A DNA stretch of 15,837 nt from Baffinella frigidus (GCA_026770585.1 MU646365.1:871671-887507), one strand, 5' to 3'. Shown: positions 5,262 to 11,350, numbered from the stretch's first letter. Translations and numbers: made by a program. Notes: generated from the letters alone by a model not told the origin.

Positions 5262-5712
5262 TATATCCTAAACCCTACACCCTAAACCCACGGCGAGTCC
5301 CTAAACCATGAGCCATAAACCCTGAACCCTGAACCCTGGACCCTGGACCCTAAACCCTAAAACCCTAAAACCCGAAACCCGAAACCCGAAACCCGAAACC
5401 CGAAACTCCGGACCCTAAACCCCAAACCCCAAACCCCAAACCCCAAACCCCAAACCCCAAACCCCAAACCCCAGACCCCAAACTCCAAACCCCAGACCCC
5501 AAACTCCAAACCCTAAGCCCGCTGGTGGGTGGGAGCAGCCCTAAACCCTGCACCCTAAACCCTAAACCCTAAACCCTAAACCCTAAACCCTAAACCCTAA
5601 TACCCTAAACCCCAAACACTTAACACTAAACCCTAAACCCCAAACCCCAAACACTAAACCCTAAACCCCAAACCCTGAACCCTGAACCCGAAACCCTGAA
5701 CCCTAAGCCCTC
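5262..5712. repeat. Long telomere-like tract with homogenised sub-blocks
   Basis: CCCTAAA (5541-5600 holds seven good units), CCCGAAA (about 5370-5405, five units) and CCCCAAA (about 5417-5472, eight units) form separate homogeneous blocks. A small break at 5518-5540 contains GGTGGGTGGGAGCAG, resembling the start of the terminal exon-like segment at 5718. Reverse-strand open frames here are repeat translations. Confidence 0.85.
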
Positions 5713-5717
5713 CGCAG

Positions 5718-5790
5718 CGGGGCGGCCGCGGGCGGGTGGGAGCAGGATGCGCAGGGGGACGAGGACGATGAGGGTGTAGAGTATGCGTGA
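5718..5790 (+). other. Candidate terminal exon with TGA stop
   Basis: After CTCCGCAG (AG at 5716-5717) the frame reads, from the second base, GAAAGGWEQDAQGDEDDEGV then EYA and TGA at 5788-5790. GGWEQ resembles QGWEEEE of the 4868 island, so both may be alternative or duplicated versions of one acidic exon. An AATAAA lies at about 6056-6061, but its distance makes it weak support for a 3' end. If the + strand islands belong to one gene, this is the best candidate for its C-terminus. Confidence 0.4.
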
Positions 5791-5932
5791 CCATCCCTTT
5801 AATAGGGCAACGTCCTGAAAACCGGGTGGTGGGGCCTACGGTGTTGCCTACGGTAGGCCGTAGGGCCCCTAGGACCTAATGTTTCATAGGACCCCCCCTA
5901 GGCCCCCCATCTGCACCGGGGGGGGCTGATGT
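5791..5932. repeat. Palindrome-rich CCTAGG/CCTACGG spacer
   Basis: It contains CCTACGGTGTTGCCTACGGT then AGGCCGTAGGGCCCCTAGG and runs of C and G, resembling the core of family A palindromes but without their ends. It is probably a diverged or partial copy. Confidence 0.4.
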
Positions 5933-6022
5933 GATCCGAAAGGAAGCATGGCCTTTATGCAGGATAAGTTCCGGTGTCCGCCTATGGTGGGAGTTAAAAA
6001 AACCTCAAGGACCTAAAGGACC
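5933..6022 (+). mobile_element. Family D element, full length, + orientation
   Basis: It runs from GATCCGAAAGGAAGCATGGC through GTTCCGGTGTCCGCCTATGG to CCTCAAGGACCTAAAGGACC, the same order as the insertion defined by its empty site at 8655-8742. It is about 90 bases, without matching inverted ends or coding capacity. Confidence 0.75.
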
Positions 6023-6109
6023 ATCCCTTAAAAGTGGCGAACGGGCGCCAGAAAAAATAAAGTATGAACCGCGCCCGCTTGATAGGTAGAGTGCGCAGGA
6101 CCTCTCTCT

Positions 6110-6681
6110 CTACAGGGGTACCTCGCTCATAAGAAACCGCCCCCCCCCTAGGACCACCATAGGGCCCTAGGCATAGGCCTACTGTAGGGTCCTAGGGGGG
6201 GGCGGTTTCTTATGAGCGAGGTACCCCTGTAGGTCCTGACCAAAGGGCTAGTCCTAGGAGCGTAGGAACACCCTACGGGCGGTGTGTGTACCTTTTTTCG
6301 AGTACATGCAACCTATGTAGGCCTATGCAGCGCTCTACAGGGGTACCTCGCTCATAAGAAACCGCCCCCCCCCTAGGACCACCATAGGGCCCTAGGCATA
6401 GGCCTACTGTAGGGTCCTAGGGGGGGGCGGTTTCTTATGAGCGAGGTACCCCTGTAGGTCCTGACCAAAGGGCTAGTCCTAGGAGCGTAGGAACACCCTA
6501 CGGGCGGTGTGTGTACCTTTTTTCGAGTACATGCAACCTATGTAGGCCTATGCAGCGCTCTACAGGGGTACCTCGCTCATAAGAAACCGCCCCCCCCCTA
6601 GGACCACCATAGGGCCCTAGGCATAGGCCTACTGTAGGGTCCTAGGGGGAGGCGGTTTCTTATGAGCGAGGTACCCCTGTA
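6110..6681. repeat. 225-bp tandem array with three family A palindromes
   Basis: Near-palindromes of 123 bases start at 6110, 6335 and 6560, exactly 225 bases apart. Each starts CTACAGGGGTACCTCGCTCA and ends TGAGCGAGGTACCCCTGTAG (the third lacks the last G). The 102-base spacers between them start GTCCTGACCAAAGGGCTAGT. The first two full units appear identical by eye, and the third palindrome differs by one base in a G run. The duplication is recent or still being homogenised, or the copy number is an assembly effect. Confidence 0.9.
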
Positions 6682-6685
6682 CGGG

Positions 6686-6808
6686 TACAGGGGTACCTCG
6701 CTCATAAGAAAACGCCAACCCCTCTAGGACCATACAGTAGGCCTCTGCCTAGGGCCCTATGGTGATCCTAGGGGGGTGGGCGTTTCTTATGAGCGAAGTA
6801 CCCCTGTA
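6686..6808. mobile_element. Family A palindrome, copy 4 (opposite sense)
   Basis: Starts TACAGGGGTACCTCGCTCAT and ends TTATGAGCGAAGTACCCCTG. The centre reads ACAGTAGGCCTCTGCCTAGG, which is the reverse complement order of the core in the tandem copies. It follows copy 3 after only four bases. Confidence 0.85.
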
Positions 6809-6894
6809 GACAGCATGAGAGCGCGTCCCCTCCCTCCCAAAGGTCCACTCTGTCTGCGAGAACCCGAATCAACGCCGGGGGGGGGGGGGTAACA

Positions 6895-6930
6895 CCACCT
6901 TAGGGTTTAGGGCGTAGGGTTTAGGTGCCG
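6895..6930. repeat. Short TTTAGGG-like tract
   Basis: CCTTAGGGTTTAGGGCGTAG then GGTTTAGG, in G-rich orientation, isolated within the mobile-element zone. Confidence 0.6.
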
Positions 6931-6990
6931 ACCTGTTAACAGTCCGCGTTTATTACGGATCGAAACCAAAATAGCTACCGCTTAATCTAA

Positions 6991-7125
6991 TTTCGGACCA
7001 AGACAGCATCTGTCCCGCTATCTTAGGCTCCCCACGCGGAAGGTAAGGGCGTATATGCTATTTTAGGTATCAAATGATGCTATCTTACGCCTTTTCATCG
7101 GGACAGATTCTGGTATGGTCCGAGA
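6991..7125. mobile_element. Family F MITE-like element, copy 2 (135 bp)
   Basis: Starts TTTCGGACCAAGACAGCATC and ends GGACAGATTCTGGTATGGTC then CGAGA. It has the same length and orientation as 2183-2317, with a largely identical interior (CTATCTTAGGCTCCCCACGC, then GGAAGGTAAG). The flanks differ between the two copies, which supports independent insertion. Confidence 0.75.
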
Positions 7126-7194
7126 TGAAATCGGACATTCCCATGGTGTAGGGCGTAATCGGACATTCCCGTGACCCAATGGCCACGGGCCTGT

Positions 7195-7316
7195 CTACAG
7201 GGGTATCTCGCTCATAAGAAACACCCACCCCCCTGGGTCACCATAGGGCCCGAGGCATAGGCCTACTGTAGGGTCCTAGGGGGGGGCAGTTTCTTGTGAG
7301 CGAGGTACCCCAGTAG
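7195..7316. mobile_element. Family A palindrome, copy 5
   Basis: Starts CTACAGGGGTATCTCGCTCA and ends GTGAGCGAGGTACCCCAGTA with G, somewhat diverged. It lies between direct repeats of TAATCGGACATTCC...GTGACCCAATG (7157 and 7321), so the flanking sequence is itself duplicated. Confidence 0.85.
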
Positions 7317-7358
7317 GGCTTAATCGGACATTCCTGTGACCCAATGACCTCGGGCCCG

Positions 7359-7527
7359 CCTAGAGGTACCCGACGAGGCTGCTGGAGAAGCCCATGATTC
7401 TTGCTTGGAGGACCTCCACTTTTGACCTCGTTCAGCGGATCCCGAAGGATTCCAAAGTCTCCGTCCTAGAGGTACCCGACGAGGCTGCTGGAGAGGGGAG
7501 AGGCCCATGAGTCTTGCTTGGAGGACA
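7359..7527. repeat. Two-copy direct repeat, 106-bp period
   Basis: CCTAGAGGTACCCGACGAGG then CTGCTGGAGA starts at 7359 and again at 7465. The shared part includes GCCCATGA, TCTTGCTTGGAGGAC. The second copy has a small GGGGAGAG insertion. No gene is supported. Confidence 0.8.
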
Positions 7528-7548
7528 CGCACACTCTTCACGCTGTGA

Positions 7549-7612
7549 TGTCTTTTCTGCGGAACCAGTTCCAGTGTCCGCCTATGGTGGGAGCTAAAAG
7601 GACCTAAAGGAC
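7549..7612 (+). mobile_element. Family D element, 5'-truncated
   Basis: TTCTGCGGAACCAGTTCCAG then TGTCCGCCTATGGTGGGAGC and GGACCTAAAGGACC match the second half of family D. The GATCCGAAAGGAAGCATG start is missing. A family A element begins directly at its end. Confidence 0.65.
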
Positions 7613-7788
7613 CTACAGGGGTACCTCGCTCATAAAAAAACGCCTTCCCGTAGGACCCTACAGTAGGCCTATGCTCAGGGCCCTATTTAGGTCCTTCAGG
7701 TTCTTGGAGCTCCCACCAAAGGCGGACACCATGCTTCCTGTTGGTCTTAGGGGGGGGGGGCGTTTCTTATGAGCGAGGTATCCGTGTA
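7613..7788. mobile_element. Family A palindrome, copy 6, with nested insertion
   Basis: The left arm starts CTACAGGGGTACCTCGCTCA and the right arm ends TTATGAGCGAGGTATCCGTG then TA. The centre is broken after GGGCCCTAT (7686) by a family D fragment and resumes TGGTCTTAGGGGGG at 7742. Removing the insert restores the usual family A core. Confidence 0.8.
7687..7741 (-). mobile_element. Family D fragment nested in family A copy 6
   Basis: TTAGGTCCTTCAGGTTCTTG then GAGCTCCCACCAAAGGCGGA and CACCATGCTTCCTG are family D in reverse orientation. The part GGAACTTGTTCTGCAGAAAG is internally deleted, and the GGATC end is absent. It post-dates the family A copy it splits. Confidence 0.7.
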
Positions 7789-7840
7789 AAGACACGTCAA
7801 GAGATAGAGGCGCGAGTGCCTCTCGGGGAGAGACACGGGC

Positions 7841-7918
7841 CTCCTTCAGGTCCTTTAGGTTTTAATTTCGCCCAATATATGCCGACGACACGCCCTTCCG
7901 TAGAAAGGATCTGCAGAG
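7841..7918 (-). mobile_element. Family C element, truncated
   Basis: CAGGTCCTTTAGGTTTTAAT then TTCGCCCAATATATGCCGAC and CCGTAGAAAGGATCTGCAGA match family C. The GCTTTCGGATCGCG end is replaced by the GTGAGCCTCGG repeat that starts at 7920. Confidence 0.65.
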
Positions 7919-8046
7919 GCGGTGTGAGCCTCGGTCGGACAGGTGACGAACCTCGGAGGTTGACTAATGAAGCTATCTTTGGTCTCGCTTGTTCGTCGGG
8001 CCTTGGCCTCTGCGGCCTCTCTCCGCCCAAGCGGGGTCTCAGGCGG
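7919..8046. repeat. Dispersed repeat carrying the empty insertion site
   Basis: GTGAGCCTCGGTCGGACAGG through TGACTAATGAAGCTATC, GGGCCTTGGCCTCTGCGGCC and AAGCGGGGTCTCAGGC is repeated at 8532-8785. Here CCTCT (8007-8011) runs straight into GCGGCC. In the second copy an 88-base family D element interrupts this junction. Confidence 0.85.
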
Positions 8047-8056
8047 TGTCTGTTGT

Positions 8057-8156
8057 TGACTTTTGGCGACCCCTTCCAAGAATCTGTAAATGACTTTTGG
8101 TGACCCCTTCCAAGAATCTGTAATTGACTTTTGGCGACCCCTTCCAAGAATCTGTA
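8057..8156. repeat. Three tandem 34-bp units
   Basis: TGACTTTTGGCGACCCCTTC then CAAGAATCTGTAAA starts at 8057, 8091 and 8125, a period of 34 with few changes. A diverged single unit occurs near 2610. Next to it is a 20-base perfect palindrome, TCTGGCTGGTACCAGCCAGA (8167-8186). Confidence 0.9.
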
Positions 8157-8234
8157 CCAGCTAGAATCTGGCTGGTACCAGCCAGATACCAGCCGGGAAA
8201 GGCGCGGGCGGTGTCGGGTGCCCCCCCCCCCGAA

Positions 8235-8520
8235 GTCCTTTAGGTCCTTGAGGTTCTTCGAGCTCCCAACATAGGCGGACACTGGAACTTGTTCTGTAGA
8301 ACGGCCATGAGGCGGGGCCGTCTTACACACCCGAGGCGGGCCCATCCGTCCCGAGGCGGGCCTAACATCAGTGCTCAGACCTAAGGCGGCGTGGGCTGGT
8401 CCTAGCATCCCGTCTTCGACTCCGAGGCGGTCCTTTTCCTTTAGGTCCTTTAGGTTCTTCGAGCTCCCAACATAGGCGGACACTGGAACCAGTTCTGCAG
8501 AAAAGCCATGCTTCCTTTGG
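8235..8520 (-). mobile_element. Two family D elements in reverse orientation with GC-rich spacer
   Basis: Copies lie at about 8235-8310 and 8437-8520. Each reads TCCTTTAGGTCC, GGTTCTTCGAGCTCCCAACA, TAGGCGGACACTGGAAC and TTCTG(C/T)AGAA. The first loses similarity at CATGAGGCGGGG. The second ends in CATGCTTCCTTTGG. The spacer repeats CGAGGCGGG several times. The long reverse-strand frame across this block (7797-8591) contains SAYVGSSKNLKDLK twice because it translates both copies, so it is not a gene. Confidence 0.75.
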
Positions 8521-8531
8521 AAAAGGCACGG

Positions 8532-8785
8532 GCGGTGTGAGCCTCGGCCGGACAGGTGACGAGCCTCGGTGGTTGACTCGAATAAAGTCAATACATGTAA
8601 GTGTGACTAATGAAGCCATCTTTGGTCTCGCTTGTGCGTCGGGCCTTGGCCTCTGATCCGAAAGGAAGCATGGCCTTTCTACAGAACCAGTTCCGATGTC
8701 CGCCTGCGTTGGGAGCTCGAAGAAGCTAAAGGACCTAAAGGACCTCTGCGGCCTCTCTCCGCCCAAGCGGGGTCTCAGGCAGGGT
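8532..8785. repeat. Second copy of the 7919-8046 repeat, with insertions
   Basis: It follows the first copy, but TCGAATAAAGTCAATACATG then TAAGTGTGAC is added after GGTTGAC, and an 88-base family D element sits at 8655-8742. Comparison of the two copies shows exactly where both extra pieces begin and end. Confidence 0.85.
8655..8742 (+). mobile_element. Family D element with 5-bp target duplication
   Basis: The element GATCCGAAAGGAAGCATGGC ... GGACCTAAAGGA is flanked by CCTCT on both sides (8650-8654 and 8743-8747). The matching site without the element has a single CCTCT (8007-8011). The ends are not inverted repeats of each other and there is no poly(A). It codes for nothing. A five-base duplication fixes the boundaries but does not identify the mobilising enzyme. 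Confidence 0.85.
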
Positions 8786-8861
8786 TGGATGCCCCCCCCG
8801 AAGAAAAAACAATCTGTGCGCGGGGCCCGGAAGGTGTTAGGGTGCATGGTTCAGAGTTTAA

Positions 8862-8931
8862 GATCTTTAGGTCCTTAGGTTCTTTTAACTCCCACCATAG
8901 GCGGACACCGGAACTTGTTCTGCAGAAAAGG
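8862..8931 (-). mobile_element. Family D element, reverse, truncated
   Basis: ATCTTTAGGTCCTTAGGTTC then TTTTAACTCCCACCATAGGC and GGACACCGGAACTTGTTCTG with CAGAAAAGG. The CATGCTTCC end is missing. Confidence 0.7.
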
Positions 8932-9029
8932 GGAAACGCGAGATTTAATAAGTTGATAAACCGACGGCGCACGCCAGGGAGAGGGATTCGACGAGACCAG
9001 GGGGCTCAAGCTGCCCTCAACCACCCCGG

Positions 9030-9148
9030 AGGGTAAGTATGGGAAATAGTGTCTCGTCCACTAGGGCGAACTAACTAACCCACGGAGAAGCCATGCTTCT
9101 TTTTTGACACTTGTTGACTTTTTTCGAAAGAGAAATGCACGGCGCAGA
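9030..9148 (+). other. Intron-like signals: GTAAGTAT donor, CTAAC branch, CAG
   Basis: CGGAGG then GTAAGTATGG (GT at 9033-9034) is a near-perfect U1-type donor. ACTAACTAACC follows at 9070-9080 as a possible branch site. A T-rich stretch (9099-9124) comes next, then GGCGCAG near 9141-9147. Spacing fits a short intron of about 115 bases. Upstream, an open frame runs from at least 8900, but it is partly family D. I cannot tie this intron to a recognisable protein. Confidence 0.35.
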
Positions 9149-9452
9149 AATAAGGCGAGCTCAGACTAAGTTCTGCGTTATCACCGGTCGAAGTCTAAGG
9201 CAAGAAACTGCCACTACCCATATGGGGATCCACCAAGGCGCTTCCGCGCCAAAATCCGGCAAAACCGGACGGCTGGTCACTCCCCGGTGAATCCCGCAGA
9301 GCACCCGTGAGTGAGGGCCGCTGCCTACTCCACACACAATTGCCCCGTGCACCTCCTAACGAGCGGATGGCGGACCGGGCAAAAATATGTGGACCACTCT
9401 CCTTGCAGGCCACTTATGCCACGCGAGGAGAGCAGAAAACCCCTCCACCACA
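9104..9452. repeat. Dispersed repeat E, copy 1 (~340 bp)
   Basis: TTGACACTTGTTGACTTTTT then TCGAAAGAGAAATGCACGG, TTCTCCCGCAGAGCACCC-like sequence, CACACACAATTGCCCCGTG and GGGCAAAAATATGTGG match 11019-11347 in the same order and orientation. Translations keep HTQLPR and similar words only because the DNA is similar, and stops and shifts differ. Nature unknown. Confidence 0.8.
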
Positions 9453-9503
9453 TAGGCCCCCACTTGCGATGTGGAGAAAGCCCTGCGTGAGCCTCGGTCA
9501 GAC

Positions 9504-9535
9504 AGGTGATGAGCCTCCACCGAGGCTCATCACCT
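9504..9535. repeat. Perfect 14-bp-arm hairpin
   Basis: AGGTGATGAGCCTC (9504-9517) pairs with GAGGCTCATCACCT (9522-9535) around a four-base loop. The left arm is part of the dispersed GAGCCTCGG repeat, so the hairpin arose by an inverted duplication within a copy of it. Confidence 0.85.
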
Positions 9536-10100
9536 TGGGCTCAGTCAGTCCTGGCAACGGGACTCCGAGCCCGCGCTCATCATGCTACAGTGGCGACCCT
9601 GGGTATCCTCCTCGTAAGCTGCCGACTCATGTCCCTACCGTGCGGTATCAGGGCAGCATCCTACAGGGTTGTGAGGCGCCGGTGCCGCGAGAGGTCCCGA
9701 CCCACCCCCCCTTACCTCCCTCACGAAGCCCCTCGTTCGCTCCTCTCTGACACATCCACCTGACGGCTTTGAGTCGGAGATTCGCACCTGCGCAGGGAAG
9801 GGGTTGAGCCAAGACACTGGACTACCATCTTAGGCGAGCGGGCGTGCAAGATGCAATTCGCAGAAGGGTACAAATATTTATTTTATTTTTTCAAAATAAT
9901 GCAATACATGCAATGTGTTAAAATTCGGTTGCAAATGTCAAGAGATGAAGCACGTTCAAAAAAAATGGCTGGAACAAACCTCAAACACATGGGGGCAGCA
10001 AAGGAAATTTAACGTGTTTCAGGATTTGTGTGGTCAGAGAGATACAAAGTTTTAGAGCCGATGCAAGGTTAGAACCCTAATGGGGTTGCAAAAGCCACGC
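9536..10100. other. No gene seen; includes AT-rich island
   Basis: Open frames at 9536-9760 lack any recognisable domain. From about 9868 to 10060 the base composition shifts sharply to A/T (ATATTTATTTTATTTTTTCA), unlike the GC-rich surroundings, with no frame and no inverted ends that I can see. It may be a separate insertion. Confidence 0.4.
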
Positions 10101-10102
10101 TT

Positions 10103-10320
10103 CTTTAGGTCCTTTAGGTTCTTTTAACTCCCACCATAGGCGGCGGATCCTTGAGTTCCTTTAGGTTCTAATTTCTCCCAACATATGCCAACGGCACGCC
10201 CCTCCGTAGAAAGGACTGCAGAGAAAGCATTTTGCTTTTGGATCGCGTTTAGCTCTCCAGTGCAGAGGCTCGTGAAGAAGGGATACAGGGTGGTTCTCTT
10301 GGGGTGTTTGAGGAGTTGTA
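10103..10320 (-). repeat. Family D fragment plus family C element and adjoining repeat
   Basis: A partial family D copy (10103-10143, TTTAGGTCCTTTAGGTTCTT) is followed by a family C element (10148-10260). Then comes unique repeat sequence to 10320 that matches 4219-4375 in reverse complement. Together with 10321-10450 this is the uninterrupted version of a sequence split in the left part of the window. Confidence 0.75.
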
Positions 10321-10450
10321 GGAGGTGGAGTTAGAATCCACCCGGAAAATGCTCGTATGAGCGGCCGACACGGGGTACAGTAAGTGGCACAATGCGTGGC
10401 ATGTGCGGCGCTGACGCTGGTTGTTTGGCAATAAATTATCAATCTCTCTT
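10321..10450 (-). repeat. 130-bp dispersed repeat, inverted copy of 3141-3270
   Basis: GGAGGTGGAGTTAGAATCCA through GGTTGTTTGGCAATAAATTA and TCAATCTCTCTTC matches 3141-3270 reversed with few changes. Reverse-strand frames over it are matched by frames in the other copy, but no domain is visible. Confidence 0.8.
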
Positions 10451-10765
10451 CTCCCAACACAACGACACGCCCTTCCGTGTCCTTTAGGTCCTTGAGGTTT
10501 TAATTTCTCCCAACATGGCCCAACGACACGCCCTTCCGTAGAAAGGATCTGCAGAGAAGGTATTTTTTGCTTTCTGATCGCATTTAGCTCTCCATTTAGG
10601 TCCTTAAGGTTTTAAAAATAATTTCTTCTTCATCCTTTCCGAAAGGACCTTTAGGTCCTAAAGGTCCTTTAGGTTTTAATTTCGCCCAACATAGCCCACC
10701 GACACGCCGTTCCGTAGAAGGGATCTGCAGAGAAAGCATTTTTGCTTTCGGATCGCGTTTAGCCT
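10451..10765 (-). mobile_element. Cluster of family C elements, one nested
   Basis: CTCCCAACACAACGACACGC then CCTTCCGT (10451-10477) is the middle of one copy, cut by the start of another at about 10478 (GTCCTTTAGGTCC). That second copy runs to about 10594. A third copy lies at about 10654-10763 (AGGTCCTTTAGGTTTTAATT ... GCTTTCGGATCGCGTTTAGC). All are in the same orientation and non-coding. Confidence 0.7.
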
Positions 10766-10785
10766 TTAGGTTTAGCCTTTAGGTT

Positions 10786-10965
10786 CTACTGCAAAGCCAC
10801 AGGGGAAGTTTCAATTTCTCTGGACACGACACTATTGTTGCCTTTTGACGAATTTTGGTCACGTCCTTGGGGCAAAAATTGCCTTTTGAGGGTAAAATGG
10901 CTCCAAAGTAGCGGCAAGGATCCTTGCCGCTACTTTTTGAAACTTCCCCTGGGGCTTTCCAGTAG
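10786..10965. mobile_element. 180-bp element with 28-bp inverted ends and inner palindrome
   Basis: The ends CTACTGCAAAGCCACAGGGG (28 bases with AAGTTTCA) and TGAAACTTCCCCTGGGGCTT (28 bases with TCCAGTAG) are inverted repeats with two mismatches. Near the right end sits a perfect 32-base palindrome centred between 10920 and 10921 (half AAAGTAGCGGCAAGGA, 10905-10936). The word TTGCCTTTTGA occurs twice inside. There is no coding capacity and only one copy in the window. Confidence 0.8.
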
Positions 10966-11018
10966 TTCATTTCCGTTATCATCGTCCTTTATCGTTGATT
11001 TCGTCCTTTAGTCACTTA

Positions 11019-11347
11019 TTGACACTTATTGACTTCATTCGAAAGAGAAATGCACGGCTCAGAATTGAGGCGAGGTTAGGAAAACATTTGGGAACTGCAC
11101 CAGAGTTTTCCTGCCCAAGAGACTGCCACTACCCATATTGGGGTCCACCAAGGAACAGGGTCACAAAAAGCGTCCACCGTTCCCTGGTTTCTCCCGCAGA
11201 GCACCCAGTATGTAAGGGCCTCTGCCTAAGCCACACACAGTTGCCCCGTGAAGCCTCCTTTCAAGCGGATGACAAGCGGGGCAAAAATATGTGGGCCACT
11301 CTCGTTGCGGCCAACGCACGAAGAGAGTGGAAATCCCCTTCACCACC
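11019..11347. repeat. Dispersed repeat E, copy 2
   Basis: The sequence TTGACACTTATTGACTTCAT through GAGAAATGCACGG, CCACACACAGTTGCCCCGTG and GGGCAAAAATATGTGG parallels 9104-9452. It stops where a family D element begins. Confidence 0.8.
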
Positions 11348-11350
11348 TAG

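Noticed and set aside
5365-5553. Reverse-strand frame rich in GLGSGVWG
   Set aside because: Translation of CCCCAAA/CCCGAAA telomere-like units.
6110-6808. Possible CRISPR-like array
   Set aside because: Repeats are 123-bp palindromes with a 225-bp period and identical spacers in a eukaryotic context, not short repeats with unique spacers.
7921-8577. tRNA or tRNA-derived SINE in the GAGCCTCGG repeat
   Set aside because: No cloverleaf and no convincing A and B boxes could be placed on either strand.
7797-8591. 264-residue reverse-strand frame with SAYVGSSKNLKDLK twice
   Set aside because: The repeated protein words match two family D elements in the same orientation; the frame also crosses families C and other repeats, so it is a chance open frame.
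8368-8847. 159-residue reverse-strand frame
   Set aside because: Covers family D copies and repeat sequence; similar peptide words come from DNA repeats in other frames as well.
9307-9750. 147-residue + strand frame over repeat E
   Set aside because: The similar frame at 10995-11357 shares words only where DNA is similar, and the two frames end at unrelated points; no domain or codon bias seen.
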